Part shown: in pieces, positions 51,248 to 60,999 of the stretch
Numbering within the stretch: the first letter of the stretch is position 1
Layout of the letters: the number at the start of each line of letters is the position of its first letter
Origin: Niastella sp. OAS944
Lineage (GTDB): Bacteria; Bacteroidota; Bacteroidia; Chitinophagales; Chitinophagaceae
DNA: 64,000 nucleotides
Direction: 5' to 3'
Assembly (NCBI GenBank): GCA_024809215.1
Contig: JANUBW010000001.1
Coordinates: forward strand, 248,001-312,000
The notes under the pieces: generated by a model
Told to the model about the DNA's origin: nothing
The model's input: only the letters and a program-made list of their open reading frames with translations
Databases searched by the model: none
Program-made: the position numbers and the translations under genes

Positions 51248-53500
51248 ATGGACAAACTGTTCTATCTAGTGCCCATTATGGGTATCGTCGGCTTGCTGTA
51301 TACTTTCATTAAATTTAGTTGGGTTTCAAAACAAGAAGCGGGCACTGACCGCATGAAAGAGATCAGCACATACATAGCGCAAGGTGCAATGGCCTTTTTA
51401 CGCGCAGAATGGAAAATTTTAGGCTACTTCGTTGTTATAGTAGCCTTGTTGCTTGGTGTAATGGCCAGCGCTAACTCAAACTCACACTGGGCAATAGCTC
51501 TCGCGTTTGTCATAGGTGCGGTATTTAGTGCAACTGCCGGTTACATTGGTATGCGTGTAGCTACCAAAGCCAACGTACGTACAGCTCATGCGGCCCGTAC
51601 CAGCTTAAGCAAAGCCCTTGCGGTATCTTTTACCGGCGGCTCTGTAATGGGTTTGGGTGTTGCGGGTTTGGCCGTACTTGGTTTAAGCGGTTTATTCATC
51701 ATCCTTAAAACGCTTTTTGCTCCCGAAGCAGCAGTGAATTCAGAGGAAATGATCAGGACCATTGAAGTGCTTACCGGCTTTTCACTGGGTGCTGAATCCA
51801 TTGCCCTGTTTGCCCGTGTTGGCGGTGGTATTTATACCAAAGCCGCCGATGTTGGTGCCGACCTCGTAGGTAAAGTAGAAGCCGGCATTCCTGAAGATGA
51901 TCCACGCAACCCCGCTACCATTGCCGATAACGTTGGCGACAACGTGGGCGACGTGGCCGGTATGGGCGCCGACCTTTTCGGTTCTTATGTAGCCACGGTA
52001 TTAGCTACCATGGTACTTGGGCAGGAAGCAGTTGTTCAGGACCAGTTTGGTGGTTATTCACTGATATTATTGCCTATGCTTATTGCCGGCGTAGGTATTT
52101 TGTTTTCTATAATAGCAACCTTCTTTGTGCGCATCAGCGAAAACGCAGGTGTTAATACCAACACTGTGCAAAAGGCGCTGAACATGGGTAACTGGGGCTC
52201 TATCATCCTTACCGCTATTGCTTCCGTTGCTCTGGTGTTTTGGATTTTGCCTACCGGTGAGTTTCACCTCGTACGCGATACCGTAAACGGTTCGCTGGTT
52301 GAAGGTGCAAAGACCTTTACCCGCGAAGGTATTTTGGGCGCTATTGTAGTTGGTTTGGTAGTAGGTACGTTAATGAGCATCATTACCGAATATTACACTG
52401 CTATGGGTAAACGTCCGGTGTTAAGCATCGTACGCCAGTCTGGTACCGGTCATGCTACCAACGTAATTGGTGGTTTGGCTGTAGGTATGGAAAGTACCCT
52501 GCTGCCCATTCTGGTTCTGGCCGGTGGTATTTGGGGCTCTTACCAATGTGCCGGTTTGTACGGTGTGGGTATTGCCGCTGCCGGTATGATGGCCACTACA
52601 GCCATGCAACTTGCCATCGATGCGTTTGGTCCTATTGCCGATAACGCCGGTGGTATTGCCGAAATGAGCGAATTACCAAAAGAGGTGCGCGAAAAGACTG
52701 ATGTACTGGATGCTGTAGGTAACACTACAGCTGCTACCGGTAAAGGCTTCGCCATCGCTTCTGCCGCCCTTACAGCACTGGCCCTGTTTGCCGCGTTTGT
52801 AGGTGTTGCAAAAATACCTGGTATAAACATTTACAAGGCCGATGTACTGGCTGCCCTGTTTGTGGGTGGTATGATACCCTTCATTTTCTCTTCGCTGGCT
52901 ATACGCGCCGTAGGGCAGGCAGCCATGGCGATGGTTGAAGAAGTGCGTCGCCAGTTCAAAACCATTCCAGGCATTATGGAAGGAAAAGGCAAACCCGAAT
53001 ATGATAAATGCGTTGCCATTTCTACCGATGCATCTATTAAAAAGATGATGCTGCCTGGTGCTATTGCCATCGCCTCGCCGCTGATCATTGGTTTCCTTAT
53101 GGGCCCCGAAGCATTAGGCGGCTTCCTGGCTGGCGCTACTGTTAGTGGTGTATTGATGGGTATGTTCCAGAACAACGCCGGTGGCGCCTGGGACAATGCC
53201 AAGAAGAGTTTTGAAAAGGGTGTAGAAATAAATGGTGAGATCTATTACAAAAAAAGCGAACCACATAAAGCATCTGTAACCGGAGATACCGTAGGTGATC
53301 CGTTCAAAGATACCTCTGGTCCTTCTATGAACATTCTTATCAAATTAATGTCGATCGTATCGCTTGTAATAGCACCAACGCTGGCTCAGCTGTATAGTAA
53401 CGGTAATACGCATACTGTGAACACAGAAAAGAAAACTTATATACCTGATCATAACCGTGATGTGACAAATACTTATACAGTAGAAAAAAAGCTTAATTAA
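51248..53500 (+). CDS. hppA: Membrane-bound ion-pumping pyrophosphatase
   Basis: The 750-residue product has about 16 membrane helices. The pyrophosphate-binding acidic motifs are complete: [20 protein letters not shown] and [17 protein letters not shown] in the middle, and [13 protein letters not shown] further on. The motif [10 protein letters not shown] carries Ala where K+-independent enzymes carry Lys (N-T-T-K-A), indicating the K+-dependent subfamily. Whether it pumps Na+ or H+ cannot be decided by eye. It couples pyrophosphate hydrolysis to a membrane ion gradient. The last ~30 residues form a hydrophilic extension. Confidence 0.97.
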   Translation: MDKLFYLVPIMGIVGLLYTFIKFSWVSKQEAGTDRMKEISTYIAQGAMAFLRAEWKILGYFVVIVALLLGVMASANSNSHWAIALAFVIGAVFSATAGYIGMRVATKANVRTAHAARTSLSKALAVSFTGGSVMGLGVAGLAVLGLSGLFIILKTLFAPEAAVNSEEMIRTIEVLTGFSLGAESIALFARVGGGIYTKAADVGADLVGKVEAGIPEDDPRNPATIADNVGDNVGDVAGMGADLFGSYVATVLATMVLGQEAVVQDQFGGYSLILLPMLIAGVGILFSIIATFFVRISENAGVNTNTVQKALNMGNWGSIILTAIASVALVFWILPTGEFHLVRDTVNGSLVEGAKTFTREGILGAIVVGLVVGTLMSIITEYYTAMGKRPVLSIVRQSGTGHATNVIGGLAVGMESTLLPILVLAGGIWGSYQCAGLYGVGIAAAGMMATTAMQLAIDAFGPIADNAGGIAEMSELPKEVREKTDVLDAVGNTTAATGKGFAIASAALTALALFAAFVGVAKIPGINIYKADVLAALFVGGMIPFIFSSLAIRAVGQAAMAMVEEVRRQFKTIPGIMEGKGKPEYDKCVAISTDASIKKMMLPGAIAIASPLIIGFLMGPEALGGFLAGATVSGVLMGMFQNNAGGAWDNAKKSFEKGVEINGEIYYKKSEPHKASVTGDTVGDPFKDTSGPSMNILIKLMSIVSLVIAPTLAQLYSNGNTHTVNTEKKTYIPDHNRDVTNTYTVEKKLN

Positions 53501-53541
53501 GAATAGCAAAAAAAATTCTTAAAATATTCAAACAACGACAT

Positions 53542-53549
53542 TATCTTTG
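53542..53549 (+). promoter_or_regulatory. Orphan -7 box TATCTTTG behind hppA
   Basis: This exact TAnnTTTG match (same sequence as before ychF and miaB) has no gene downstream on this strand. A terminator follows 41 bp later. Confidence 0.45.
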
Positions 53550-53554
53550 GAGTA

Positions 53555-53624
53555 ACAACTTAAGGCACTATATCATACCAAATACCAACGTCCCCATGTT
53601 TCTACATCGGGGACCCTTTTTTTA
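53555..53624 (+). ncRNA. Candidate short RNA between orphan promoter and terminator
   Basis: If transcription starts about 6 bases after the TATCTTTG box at 53542, it would end at the GTCCCC/GGGGAC hairpin (53590-53614) with its T-run, giving roughly a 70-nt RNA. No ORF fits. It could equally be a decayed promoter plus the terminator of hppA. Confidence 0.3.
53590..53624 (+). terminator. Terminator downstream of hppA
   Basis: The stem GTCCCC / GGGGAC (53590-53595 / 53609-53614), extended by ATG/CAT with one bulged base, is followed by CCTTTTTTT. Confidence 0.85.
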
Positions 53625-53662
53625 TAGGACCTACCTACAAGTTTACACTTATATATTTCTTA

Positions 53663-55465
53663 TTACCGTATTGCAGCAAACGATGGCGGCTGAATGAATG
53701 AGCCCGAAAACTTCAACCTTAAATTACTACTAACCCTGAGCGTAATGTTGTTTACATCATACAACGTGCGCGGGAACCACGTAAAACGGGCTTCAATAGT
53801 ACCAAAGATCAGGTTCTCATTTCGGGTTCGTATACCACCGCCAAGGGCAGGAAAAAAGCCTCCGCGCCAGGCACCGGTATTCTCAGGCGTCATCCAGGTA
53901 GTGCGGCCAAAAGTAAAAAAACCGATCTTGAAACCAAGTATGCTCCACCTGGTATAAAGAGTACTTTCAAAACCGGCCGAATACCGGTGTAAAGCCCTTA
54001 CACTATCAGTATTGAAACGTTCAAGACCAAATTCATTGTTTATATACAGCGGCTCATACAGCCTGTGATTGTAAATGCCGGCATAGTTAAAACTTGCAGA
54101 CTGCCTTATCTTAAACCTGGTAAATTCAAATAAGCGGCTAAACCAGGAGATGTTCAGGAAAGCACTGTTATCCTGCCATTCTTTACGATAGTAATTGGTA
54201 CCAAGAGCAAATGTATAATTCCAGTAATTTTTACGACTGTCAATCAGGTAGTGCGTATACTCCCACCCTGCATATAATCTGCGGGCGCTATCTGTTTGCG
54301 CCGGGCCAATGGTTATCTTTCTTACCATACCAACCGGAATATCTTCCGTTCTACCAAAACCATAAATATAGTTGGTACGATAAAAGTTTATTTTATACCA
54401 GGTGAACTGCCCCAATACATATCGCTTGTTCACATACCGTACATCGAACGTATCGAGCTTTGGGGGTTGAATAAAATGCTGATCAAAATAACGCAACGCA
54501 ATAAAACAGCGGCTGCGGTTATCGAGCCCACCCTCGCGCTTTTGTTTATATACGCCAATGTTGTAACCCAACCAAACATCACCTAACTGGTATTTGTAAT
54601 TGTTAAACAAAGTGTCTTTATTGAATACATTGGTGCTTTGGTTCCAGCTGGCTTCAAGCCCGCCTGCGAAATGTGCATTGGGCGTATACAGCGGCCGGTC
54701 GAGCTTTAGGTAATAGGCCCTTTCGTTTTCGGTACCTAACGATACGCCTTTGTCGATGGTAGTATATGCAGCCTCTATATTAATGAACGATCCGCCAATA
54801 CTTGCTTTTCGATACTTGACCTGCGGCCCTACTGCCGGACTTCTAGTGCGGTCGTACAAAGCAGTAAGCTCCAGGCGTTGCCCCATACCCATGAAATTGG
54901 CATCATATACCGACAAGGTAAAATCTTTGATACCCGAGGCATTTACTTCCGCACCCCAGCTAAACACATCGCGCAATCGCACATATACATCAACCGAATC
55001 TTCTGTTACCAGCCGCACAACAATACGGGCATCTTTTATAAAATTCTGATCACGTAAAAAACGTTCGTTATCCGCCAGGCGGTAGGGATCGAGCAATTGC
55101 CCTTTTTTCACAAACAGCATATTCTTTATCACCCAGTCTTTGGTATTGGTCTGTAACCGGTCGGCCGTTCTTGTTAATGCACTTATGATGTTACTAGCTG
55201 TATCATTTACGTTTTCACCAAACGACAGGTTGCGTACAACAACCCGCCTGATCACCTTACCGGCAAATGGTTGGTAGCTTTCCTCACTTCGTTGAAAGAA
55301 GGTACTGTCGGCCCCTTTTGCTTCCCTTGCCAGAAAACTATGGTACACATCCTTTATCAGCGAGCCTACACGCCCTTTCTTTTTGGTACTATCCTGCCCA
55401 TACACCCCGGAAATAAGAGGGGTAAAGCAGGTGAAACAAATTAAATATCGTAGCAATGCGTGCAT
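53663..55465 (-). CDS. POTRA/beta-barrel outer-membrane protein (BamA/TamA-superfamily-like)
   Basis: The 600-residue product has a signal peptide (about 1-23, ending S-G-V-Y-G-Q). A POTRA-like region (about 65-170) contains G-K-V-I-R-R-V-V-V-R-N-L-S-F-G and D-N-E-R-F-L-R-D-Q-N-F-I-K-D-A-R-I-V-V, and a barrel (about 175-600) is rich in aromatic/Gly strands. The end, P-S-F-A-A-I-R, lacks a terminal Phe. It resembles Bacteroidota-specific Omp85-like proteins of unknown client; TamA-like assembly or transport is a reasonable guess. It is convergent with hppA. Confidence 0.8.
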   Translation of the reverse strand: MHALLRYLICFTCFTPLISGVYGQDSTKKKGRVGSLIKDVYHSFLAREAKGADSTFFQRSEESYQPFAGKVIRRVVVRNLSFGENVNDTASNIISALTRTADRLQTNTKDWVIKNMLFVKKGQLLDPYRLADNERFLRDQNFIKDARIVVRLVTEDSVDVYVRLRDVFSWGAEVNASGIKDFTLSVYDANFMGMGQRLELTALYDRTRSPAVGPQVKYRKASIGGSFINIEAAYTTIDKGVSLGTENERAYYLKLDRPLYTPNAHFAGGLEASWNQSTNVFNKDTLFNNYKYQLGDVWLGYNIGVYKQKREGGLDNRSRCFIALRYFDQHFIQPPKLDTFDVRYVNKRYVLGQFTWYKINFYRTNYIYGFGRTEDIPVGMVRKITIGPAQTDSARRLYAGWEYTHYLIDSRKNYWNYTFALGTNYYRKEWQDNSAFLNISWFSRLFEFTRFKIRQSASFNYAGIYNHRLYEPLYINNEFGLERFNTDSVRALHRYSAGFESTLYTRWSILGFKIGFFTFGRTTWMTPENTGAWRGGFFPALGGGIRTRNENLIFGTIEARFTWFPRTLYDVNNITLRVSSNLRLKFSGSFIQPPSFAAIR

Positions 55466-55585
55466 GGGGTTAAAGAATGGTGAAAATTAACGTTTTATAT
55501 GTGCCAATCGACTAATTACATCTATTATACCATGTTAAAATTTGTAACACAAGATGCTGAGTAAAAGCGGATGTAGAAAAAAATC

Positions 55586-55593
55586 TACTTTTG
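55586..55593 (+). promoter_or_regulatory. Promoter -7 box TACTTTTG of the sterol-desaturase-family gene
   Basis: It matches TAnnTTTG, lies 33 bp before the ATG at 55626 and falls inside the longer open frame that begins at 55554. It supports the later start. Confidence 0.55.
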
Positions 55594-55625
55594 TCAAGTA
55601 TTGTGCTCCGTTAAACTGCTTGCCT

Positions 55626-56510
55626 ATGGCCCCTGAGATCCTATATTTTGCAATACCCGGTTTTGTACTATTGTTGCTGCTTGAAGCATGGTATTCGTGG
55701 AAGGAACAAAAGGAATTCTATGAAGTGAAAGATACTTTTAGCAGCCTGGCAATGGGAATAGGCAACGTAATATCGGGCTTTGTGTCGAAGCTGGTGGTTT
55801 TTGGCGCCTTTGTGCTGGTATATAAGTTTCGGTTATTCACGCTTCCTTTTACCTGGTGGATGTGGCTGCTGGCCTTCTTCGCCGATGACTTCTCTTACTA
55901 CTGGTTCCATTACGTTTCTCATAATATGCGCTGGTTTTGGGCTTCGCATGTGGTGCATCATTCATCACAACGGTATAACCTGTCTACCGCCCTGCGGCAA
56001 ACCTGGACGGGCAACCTCACCGGCAGTTTTGTTTTTTGGATGTGGATGCCCTTCCTGGGTTTTCATCCCATTGTGGTAATGCTGATGCAACAGATCAGCC
56101 TTATATACCAGTTTTGGATCCATACCGAGGCCATTCATCTTTTGCCCCACCCTATTGAATTTATATTCAATACGCCTTCGCATCACCGGGTGCACCATGG
56201 CAGCAATTTGAAGTATCTTGATAAGAACCATGGCGGAATACTTATTATCTGGGACCGGCTGTTTGGCACCTTTCAGCCCGAAGAAGAACGGCCCGTTTAT
56301 GGGCTCACGAAAAACATTGAAAGCTATAACCCTGTACGAATAGCGTTTAAAGAATGGGGCGATATGTTTAGCCAGGCCTTGCGGTCGCACTCCATTCGAA
56401 ACGGTATCAATTATATTTTCCGCCCGCCCGGCTGGAGCCATGATGGAAGTAGTAAAACGACGAAGGAAATGAGGAATGAAGAATTCATCCCTCCCGGCAA
56501 CCGCCCATAA
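55626..56510 (+). CDS. Sterol desaturase / fatty-acid hydroxylase family membrane protein
   Basis: The start at ATG 55626 (MAPEILYFAIPGF) is chosen because the promoter box lies upstream of it within the longer frame. The 294-residue di-iron membrane oxygenase has histidine clusters W-F-H-Y-V-S-H, H-V-V-H-H-S-S, and T-P-S-H-H-R-V-H-H-G, matching the HxxxH, HxxHH and HxxHH set of the family, plus several membrane helices and a conserved W-D-R-L-F-G-T-F. Substrates in bacteria include sphingolipids, carotenoids, hopanoids and fatty acids. Bacteroidota make sphingolipids, so a lipid role is plausible but unproven. Confidence 0.92.
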   Translation: MAPEILYFAIPGFVLLLLLEAWYSWKEQKEFYEVKDTFSSLAMGIGNVISGFVSKLVVFGAFVLVYKFRLFTLPFTWWMWLLAFFADDFSYYWFHYVSHNMRWFWASHVVHHSSQRYNLSTALRQTWTGNLTGSFVFWMWMPFLGFHPIVVMLMQQISLIYQFWIHTEAIHLLPHPIEFIFNTPSHHRVHHGSNLKYLDKNHGGILIIWDRLFGTFQPEEERPVYGLTKNIESYNPVRIAFKEWGDMFSQALRSHSIRNGINYIFRPPGWSHDGSSKTTKEMRNEEFIPPGNRP

Positions 56511-56520
56511 TATTACCATC

Positions 56521-56579
56521 CACGAAATTCTTCGTGTTAATTAAATTGTATTAACAAAACCTTACGAAATTTATCGTAA
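56521..56579. promoter_or_regulatory. Three dyads upstream of blaI-type repressor: probable operators
   Basis: CACGAA-N4-TTCGTG (56521-56536), GTTAAT-N8-ATTAAC (56536-56555) and TTACGA-N6-TCGTAA (56562-56579) have perfect 6-bp arms. The last dyad ends 23 bp before the ATG and overlaps a TAATTTG near-match to the -7 box. BlaI-family dimers bind dyads at their own promoters. Confidence 0.6.
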
Positions 56580-56602
56580 TTTGTGTCAAATGTTGTCCCA
56601 CT

Positions 56603-56986
56603 ATGGCTACTACAAAAACTATAAAACCCACAGAAAGTGAGTTGGAAATACTGCAGATCCTATGGAAAAAGGGTAATGCCAGCGTTCGTGAAGTACATGA
56701 AGAATTGCTGCAAACCAAGGAAGCTGGCTACACAACAACCCTGAAACTTATGCAGATCATGCACGAAAAAGGACTGGTTAAACGCGATGATTCTATCAAA
56801 ACGCATATTTACCAGGCTTCGGTAAGCAAAGAAAAAACCCAAAAGCATCTTTTGAATAAGATGATCGATACTGTCTTTGGTGGTTCACCCGGCGAACTGG
56901 TTATGCAGGCCCTGGGTAACCATAAAGCATCCGCCGAAGAGTTGGAGGAGATCCAAAAAATTCTCGACAACCTGAAAAAACAATAA
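56603..56986 (+). CDS. BlaI/MecI/CopY-family transcriptional repressor
   Basis: The 127-residue product has a winged helix with the family pattern P-T-E-S-E-L-E-I-L-Q-I-L-W-K-K-G (about 11-27), V-R-E-V-H-E-E-L and G-Y-T-T-T-L-K-L-M-Q-I-M-H-E-K-G-L-V. The C-terminal dimerisation helices (about 75-127) carry the protease-sensitive region. In BlaI/BlaR systems the repressor is cut after the paired membrane protease senses a signal. The M56 gene follows after 8 bp. Confidence 0.95.
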   Translation: MATTKTIKPTESELEILQILWKKGNASVREVHEELLQTKEAGYTTTLKLMQIMHEKGLVKRDDSIKTHIYQASVSKEKTQKHLLNKMIDTVFGGSPGELVMQALGNHKASAEELEEIQKILDNLKKQ

Positions 56987-56994
56987 AGTAATCC

Positions 56995-58851
56995 ATGAAC
57001 TTGTTGTACCAATCTGCTTTCCTTAAAGCATTGGGATGGGCATTACTGAACAGCTTATGGCAAATGGCGTTGTTGTGGCTTGTGTACCTGGCATTAACCA
57101 TGGGCGGAAAAAAGTTGCTATCCCGTCAACGGCACGCGATTGCCCTTTTATCTCTTACCGGCGGTTCACTTTGGTTTCTGGCCACCCTGGCCATTAACCT
57201 GTACAAAGCCGCCAACGGTCCACAGATAATAACGGTTTATTTTGAGAACGACCCGGCCCTTACAACCGGCTTCTGGCCAGGTGTAATAAGCCAATGGTTT
57301 GAACCGGCGCTGCCCTTTTTGTCGCTCACCTATTTACTGGCGGCCGCCTTCCTCTTCGTTCGATTTTATTTTCAATACCGCCATACGCAACGCCTGTTTA
57401 CCACCGGTTTGCAAAAAGCCGATCCCGAGTGGAGGATCTTTTTGCAGCAGGCTGTACAACACATGGGCATTAAAAAGAAAGTTTATATCTGGCTTTCATC
57501 GCTGGTTGACACCCCGGTAACCCTGGGTATAATTAAACCGGTGATCTTATTACCTGTGGCAGCGGTAAACCACTTGTCGCTAAAACAGGCAGAAGCTATC
57601 ATATTACATGAGCTGAACCATATTCGCCGGAACGATTACCTGGTGAACCTCCTCATAGCCTGTATTGATGTGATCCTGTTCTTTAACCCGTTCTCGCGCC
57701 TGCTCACCAACATCATTCGCAAAGAGCGGGAAAATTGCTGCGACGACATGGTTTTGCAGTTCTGTTACGAACCCGCAACCTATGCCCGCGCATTACTTTC
57801 TTTAGAGCAGAACCGAATCAATACCAATGCATTAGCACTGGCAGCTACAGGAAAAGACAAACACTTTTTATTGAACCGGGTAAAACGCATTTTGGGCAAT
57901 GAACAGGTTGGCAACCCATTTAGCCAAAGGTTGATAGCCTACCTGCTTTCGACCCTGCTTATTGCCTTTATAGGCTGGTACAACCCGGGCAATGTGATCA
58001 TAAAAAGGCTCGACCTGGTTCGTGAACAGCCTGTAAGTACTGAAGCCTTCCAGGCTTTTGCTACCCCCGATATTCAGGCATCCATTGCCGAACCGGTGGC
58101 CGAGGCGGTAACAGCCCTGGCTGAAAAAACAGTACGGTCAACCTGCAAAAAAGATTCAACCGAGATCAAAGACCCGCTCAAAAAACTGGAGCAGATCATT
58201 GAACTTACCACCGACGCAAGGCTGGCAGCGCTCACCAAACGCCTGGAAGAATTGCCAGAGGAAATGGCCTTTGTAAGTAATGTTGCGGCTGTTGATTACT
58301 CACTACCCCAGGCCAGCGAACCGGCCCCTCAGCAGCCCCTGGCGCAGGACGTTTATCCCTACGTTCCTGGCAGCAGTTTTTACTTTCAGGCAGTTGAAGA
58401 CACTACCCTGCCCAAGAAATATATATTGTCTAAAAGCGACCTAAAAGCCAAACAAAGCATGGACCGCTCAATGCAGGCGTTACAGCAAATGGACTGGAAA
58501 AAGCTGGAAGAAAAGCTGAAAGCCCAGGGCATGAAAGTAAATATTGCACAGGTTCAACTTGAAATAGAAAAGGCCATGGCGCAAATTGACTGGAAGAAAA
58601 TGGAGGAAGAAACTGAGAGCGCCCTCGCCGAAGCCAACAACCAAATTCAAACAATTCGCAATGCGTACACGGTGCAGTTAAGCAACTATCAACGCGACCG
58701 CGCCATAAAACAGGAAAGATTAAAACAGGCCCAACAGCAAATTTTGATCGACCGGTTGCAGCAACATGAGGAGCTTAAAAAACTGGAAGAGGAAAAGAAA
58801 AAGACAGGTACCGGTACCACCGTCAGAAAAAAGAAGATCGTTCAAATCTAA
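56995..58851 (+). CDS. BlaR1-like M56 membrane metallopeptidase
   Basis: The 618-residue product has membrane helices near 10-30, 40-65 and 105-125, and another after the protease domain at about 305-325. The zinc motif H-E-L-N-H-I-R-R-N-D-Y lies near residues 205-215, with E-R-E-N-C-C-D-D supplying the third ligand. It lacks the penicillin-binding sensor domain of classical BlaR1. Instead the ~290-residue extracytoplasmic tail ends in a long coiled coil rich in Lys, Gln and Glu (about 480-618). It probably inactivates the adjacent BlaI-type repressor in response to an envelope signal other than beta-lactam binding. Confidence 0.92.
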   Translation: MNLLYQSAFLKALGWALLNSLWQMALLWLVYLALTMGGKKLLSRQRHAIALLSLTGGSLWFLATLAINLYKAANGPQIITVYFENDPALTTGFWPGVISQWFEPALPFLSLTYLLAAAFLFVRFYFQYRHTQRLFTTGLQKADPEWRIFLQQAVQHMGIKKKVYIWLSSLVDTPVTLGIIKPVILLPVAAVNHLSLKQAEAIILHELNHIRRNDYLVNLLIACIDVILFFNPFSRLLTNIIRKERENCCDDMVLQFCYEPATYARALLSLEQNRINTNALALAATGKDKHFLLNRVKRILGNEQVGNPFSQRLIAYLLSTLLIAFIGWYNPGNVIIKRLDLVREQPVSTEAFQAFATPDIQASIAEPVAEAVTALAEKTVRSTCKKDSTEIKDPLKKLEQIIELTTDARLAALTKRLEELPEEMAFVSNVAAVDYSLPQASEPAPQQPLAQDVYPYVPGSSFYFQAVEDTTLPKKYILSKSDLKAKQSMDRSMQALQQMDWKKLEEKLKAQGMKVNIAQVQLEIEKAMAQIDWKKMEEETESALAEANNQIQTIRNAYTVQLSNYQRDRAIKQERLKQAQQQILIDRLQQHEELKKLEEEKKKTGTGTTVRKKKIVQI

Positions 58852-58862
58852 AATATCAGACC

Positions 58863-58894
58863 TCCACCCGCCAGCTGGCGGGTGGATTTTTTTT
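58863..58894 (+). terminator. Palindromic terminator after the M56 gene
   Basis: A perfect 24-bp palindrome (58863-58886, centre CCAGCTGG) is followed by eight T. Its core CCGCCAGCTGGCGG also occurs at 36966-36979. Confidence 0.85.
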
Positions 58895-60082
58895 GTCCCT
58901 ACCTCACCATAACCTTATCTAAAATTTATATATATAAATATCAAATACATCTTTTTGATCTCTGGATTTCATTTTACTAAGTTCGAATAATACCTCTCTA
59001 AACAGCCCTCCATTTCCTCGTCCGGTCAACAATATCTTCCCGCAAATTCCACCATCCAAACGTCTTCAAAGGTCATCATTAACCTTGTTGCTGGGCTGGT
59101 TGTGATCATCTTATCCCCCTCCTTTTGGGGACAAAAAAATCATGCAAAAAGCGGTTCAAGTTTCAGGATCTAATGAAAGTTGGCGGCTATTCATCTTGCA
59201 AGTATTGCAAAAATAAAACAGTAAAATTGCAAAAAACGGGAAACCAGGAAGAGTATCCTGCAAGGCCGACAAAAGCGCCGGCCTTATATAAGGCAGGAAA
59301 TGTGGGACTGAATCATGTGCAATGGATAAAGTTGGCTGGGCGGTAACTGGCTGGAAAATCACCTACCAGTTTCCATTTGGGCCGGATTAAAGACAACAAA
59401 ATCACGTGCTAAAGCTACGAACGGAAAACTACTAAGCAAGCCTTAAAGACAAATACTTATTCATACTTTTTAAAAAGTTTGGAAAGAATATATAGCAATA
59501 AAACTACGAAGCAGGGTTGGCCGTAAAAGTGGGTGAGTTGATGATTTAGTGACTTTATGGCAGAACTATTCAACTGATAATTAATGGTTCCGGAAGCTGT
59601 ATTAAGAGGACTCTTGAGGCATATTTATAAAAAACAAAATCCCGCTTTTGGCGGGATTTGTTGTTCGCAGTTGGTATTGGTTACGCAGACATTACCAAAA
59701 TAGATCGGGGTTAAAAACCCTCAAATTTTTTTATTAGGATCCTCCCTTTCGGGCGGAAAACATATCAAACAAATCATTCAATCATTGTCAAAAACCGGTG
59801 GCTTGTCCGTCGGTTACTTTTGGCGAATTTTAGATCAATGTACAACCGCTCTCTCCATTTCCTTTATTCCAAAATTCTCACACCCAAGTACGTGACTAAC
59901 TGATATTTCCTAGACATCGAAACATCTAAAGTTGCTGCAACAAATCCCTAAAAGATTAAAACAAAATTTAAAAAAATATCGCTGCCAGCGCCATTCATCA
60001 AAATCGAGATGGGATCACTACACTATAAACGACCATTTTTCCCAATTCCAATTTTTGGAATTTTTCCCTTAAAAGCACCCTA
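58895..60082. other. Long gene-poor stretch (1.2 kb)
   Basis: No credible gene is present. A 73-codon frame (59125-59346, TTG start, one C-K-Y-C) has no family resemblance. A terminator-like hairpin lies at 59638-59659, and the palindrome TTCCAATTTTTGGAA at 60046-60060 recurs in altered form at 61486-61507. The rest shows unremarkable AT-rich DNA. It may hold decayed genes, but none can be reconstructed by eye. Confidence 0.6.
59638..59659. terminator. AATCCCGC/GCGGGATT terminator-like hairpin
   Basis: AATCCCGC-TTTTG-GCGGGATT is preceded by A-rich sequence. The terminator at 62611 has the same stem. It is 290 bp from any annotated gene end. Confidence 0.6.
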
Positions 60083-60706
60083 TTAAGCGTTCAGGGTCAG
60101 TATTCTTTTGGCATTTTTTCCTTCGCAAAACAGCAGGTCTAAAATCGACACATGAGGAATAAACCCTATGCGATCTTCAAAAACCTGGTGGTACTTAACC
60201 GGATTTGGAAAGTCGGTTTGAAGTGTTTTTGGGGTCAGTTTGTTCCGCCAATCCACCTCGCCCAAACCTTCATTTTCACCCGGAACATATTGCGAATTAT
60301 CTACATAGATCGGCAACCCTAATTTCCTAACCACCCATTCAAAACAGGTCCGGTTCCAGTCATGCAACACCTCAACCGGCTGCCGAAAAAGCTGGTCCAA
60401 CTCCGGTTCAAAAAAGTCGAACCAGGGCGACCGCTTGTAACAGGAGGTAATGGTTTTCCAATGTTGCGATTGCCAGGGTTTCCGGTTATCGATCAAAACT
60501 TCCTTCATCGGCTTTTTCTGCTCCCGGCCTTCAAGCACCGGAATGCTCAAATTGATAGCACCGTGCGAACCAACTACCACACACCGGTTTCGAAAGCTCA
60601 TTTTACGCCAGGGTTCATATATATCAAAATTGATATTTAACAATTCAATTGACTTTTTTAGTAAGGTAACACTCGGAAAATACTGACTTTCAACTATTAA
60701 TTTCAT
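60083..60706 (-). CDS. WbqC-like family protein
   Basis: The frame extends to 60763, but the ATG at 60706 (MKLIVESQYFPS) matches the usual start of the family. The ~207-residue product contains E-S-Q-Y-F-P-S-V, W-R-K-M-S-F-R-N-R-C, L-S-I-P-V, L-I-D-N-R-K-P-W-Q-S-Q-H-W-K-T-I, Y-K-R-S-P-W-F-D-F-F and the late Y-H-Q-V-F-E-D-R-I-G-F-I-P-H-V-S-I-L-D-L-L-F, all hallmarks of WbqC. Members occur in O-antigen and sugar-lipid gene sets but the reaction is not established. It stands alone in a gene-poor stretch. Confidence 0.9.
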   Translation of the reverse strand: MKLIVESQYFPSVTLLKKSIELLNINFDIYEPWRKMSFRNRCVVVGSHGAINLSIPVLEGREQKKPMKEVLIDNRKPWQSQHWKTITSCYKRSPWFDFFEPELDQLFRQPVEVLHDWNRTCFEWVVRKLGLPIYVDNSQYVPGENEGLGEVDWRNKLTPKTLQTDFPNPVKYHQVFEDRIGFIPHVSILDLLFCEGKNAKRILTLNA

Positions 60707-60999
60707 AAAACTAAACTTTTCCCATTTTTTGTTTAAGATTGGCCAAAAATGGGTGAAAAACAACCATTTTATGGTCTAAAAATTTGCCATTTTAATTGTA
60801 GTTAAAACATATATTTATCTAATAATTAAAGTTTTATTTCAATTAATGACTACTAAAAATACTGGTACCAATTTTTCGTCATTTTTTTCAATTTTGAGGC
60901 ATCTAAACCTAAAGTTCTTAGCAAAGAAAAACCTAAAGTACAATCCCTTTTTTGGTCCATAAAATTTATCCGGTACATTGTGGCCTAAAAATCATTGAC

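Noticed and set aside
59125-59346. 73-codon frame with a C-K-Y-C motif
   Set aside because: It has a TTG start, no ribosome-binding signal, no family resemblance and shadow-like composition. It is kept only as a remark in the gene-poor region.
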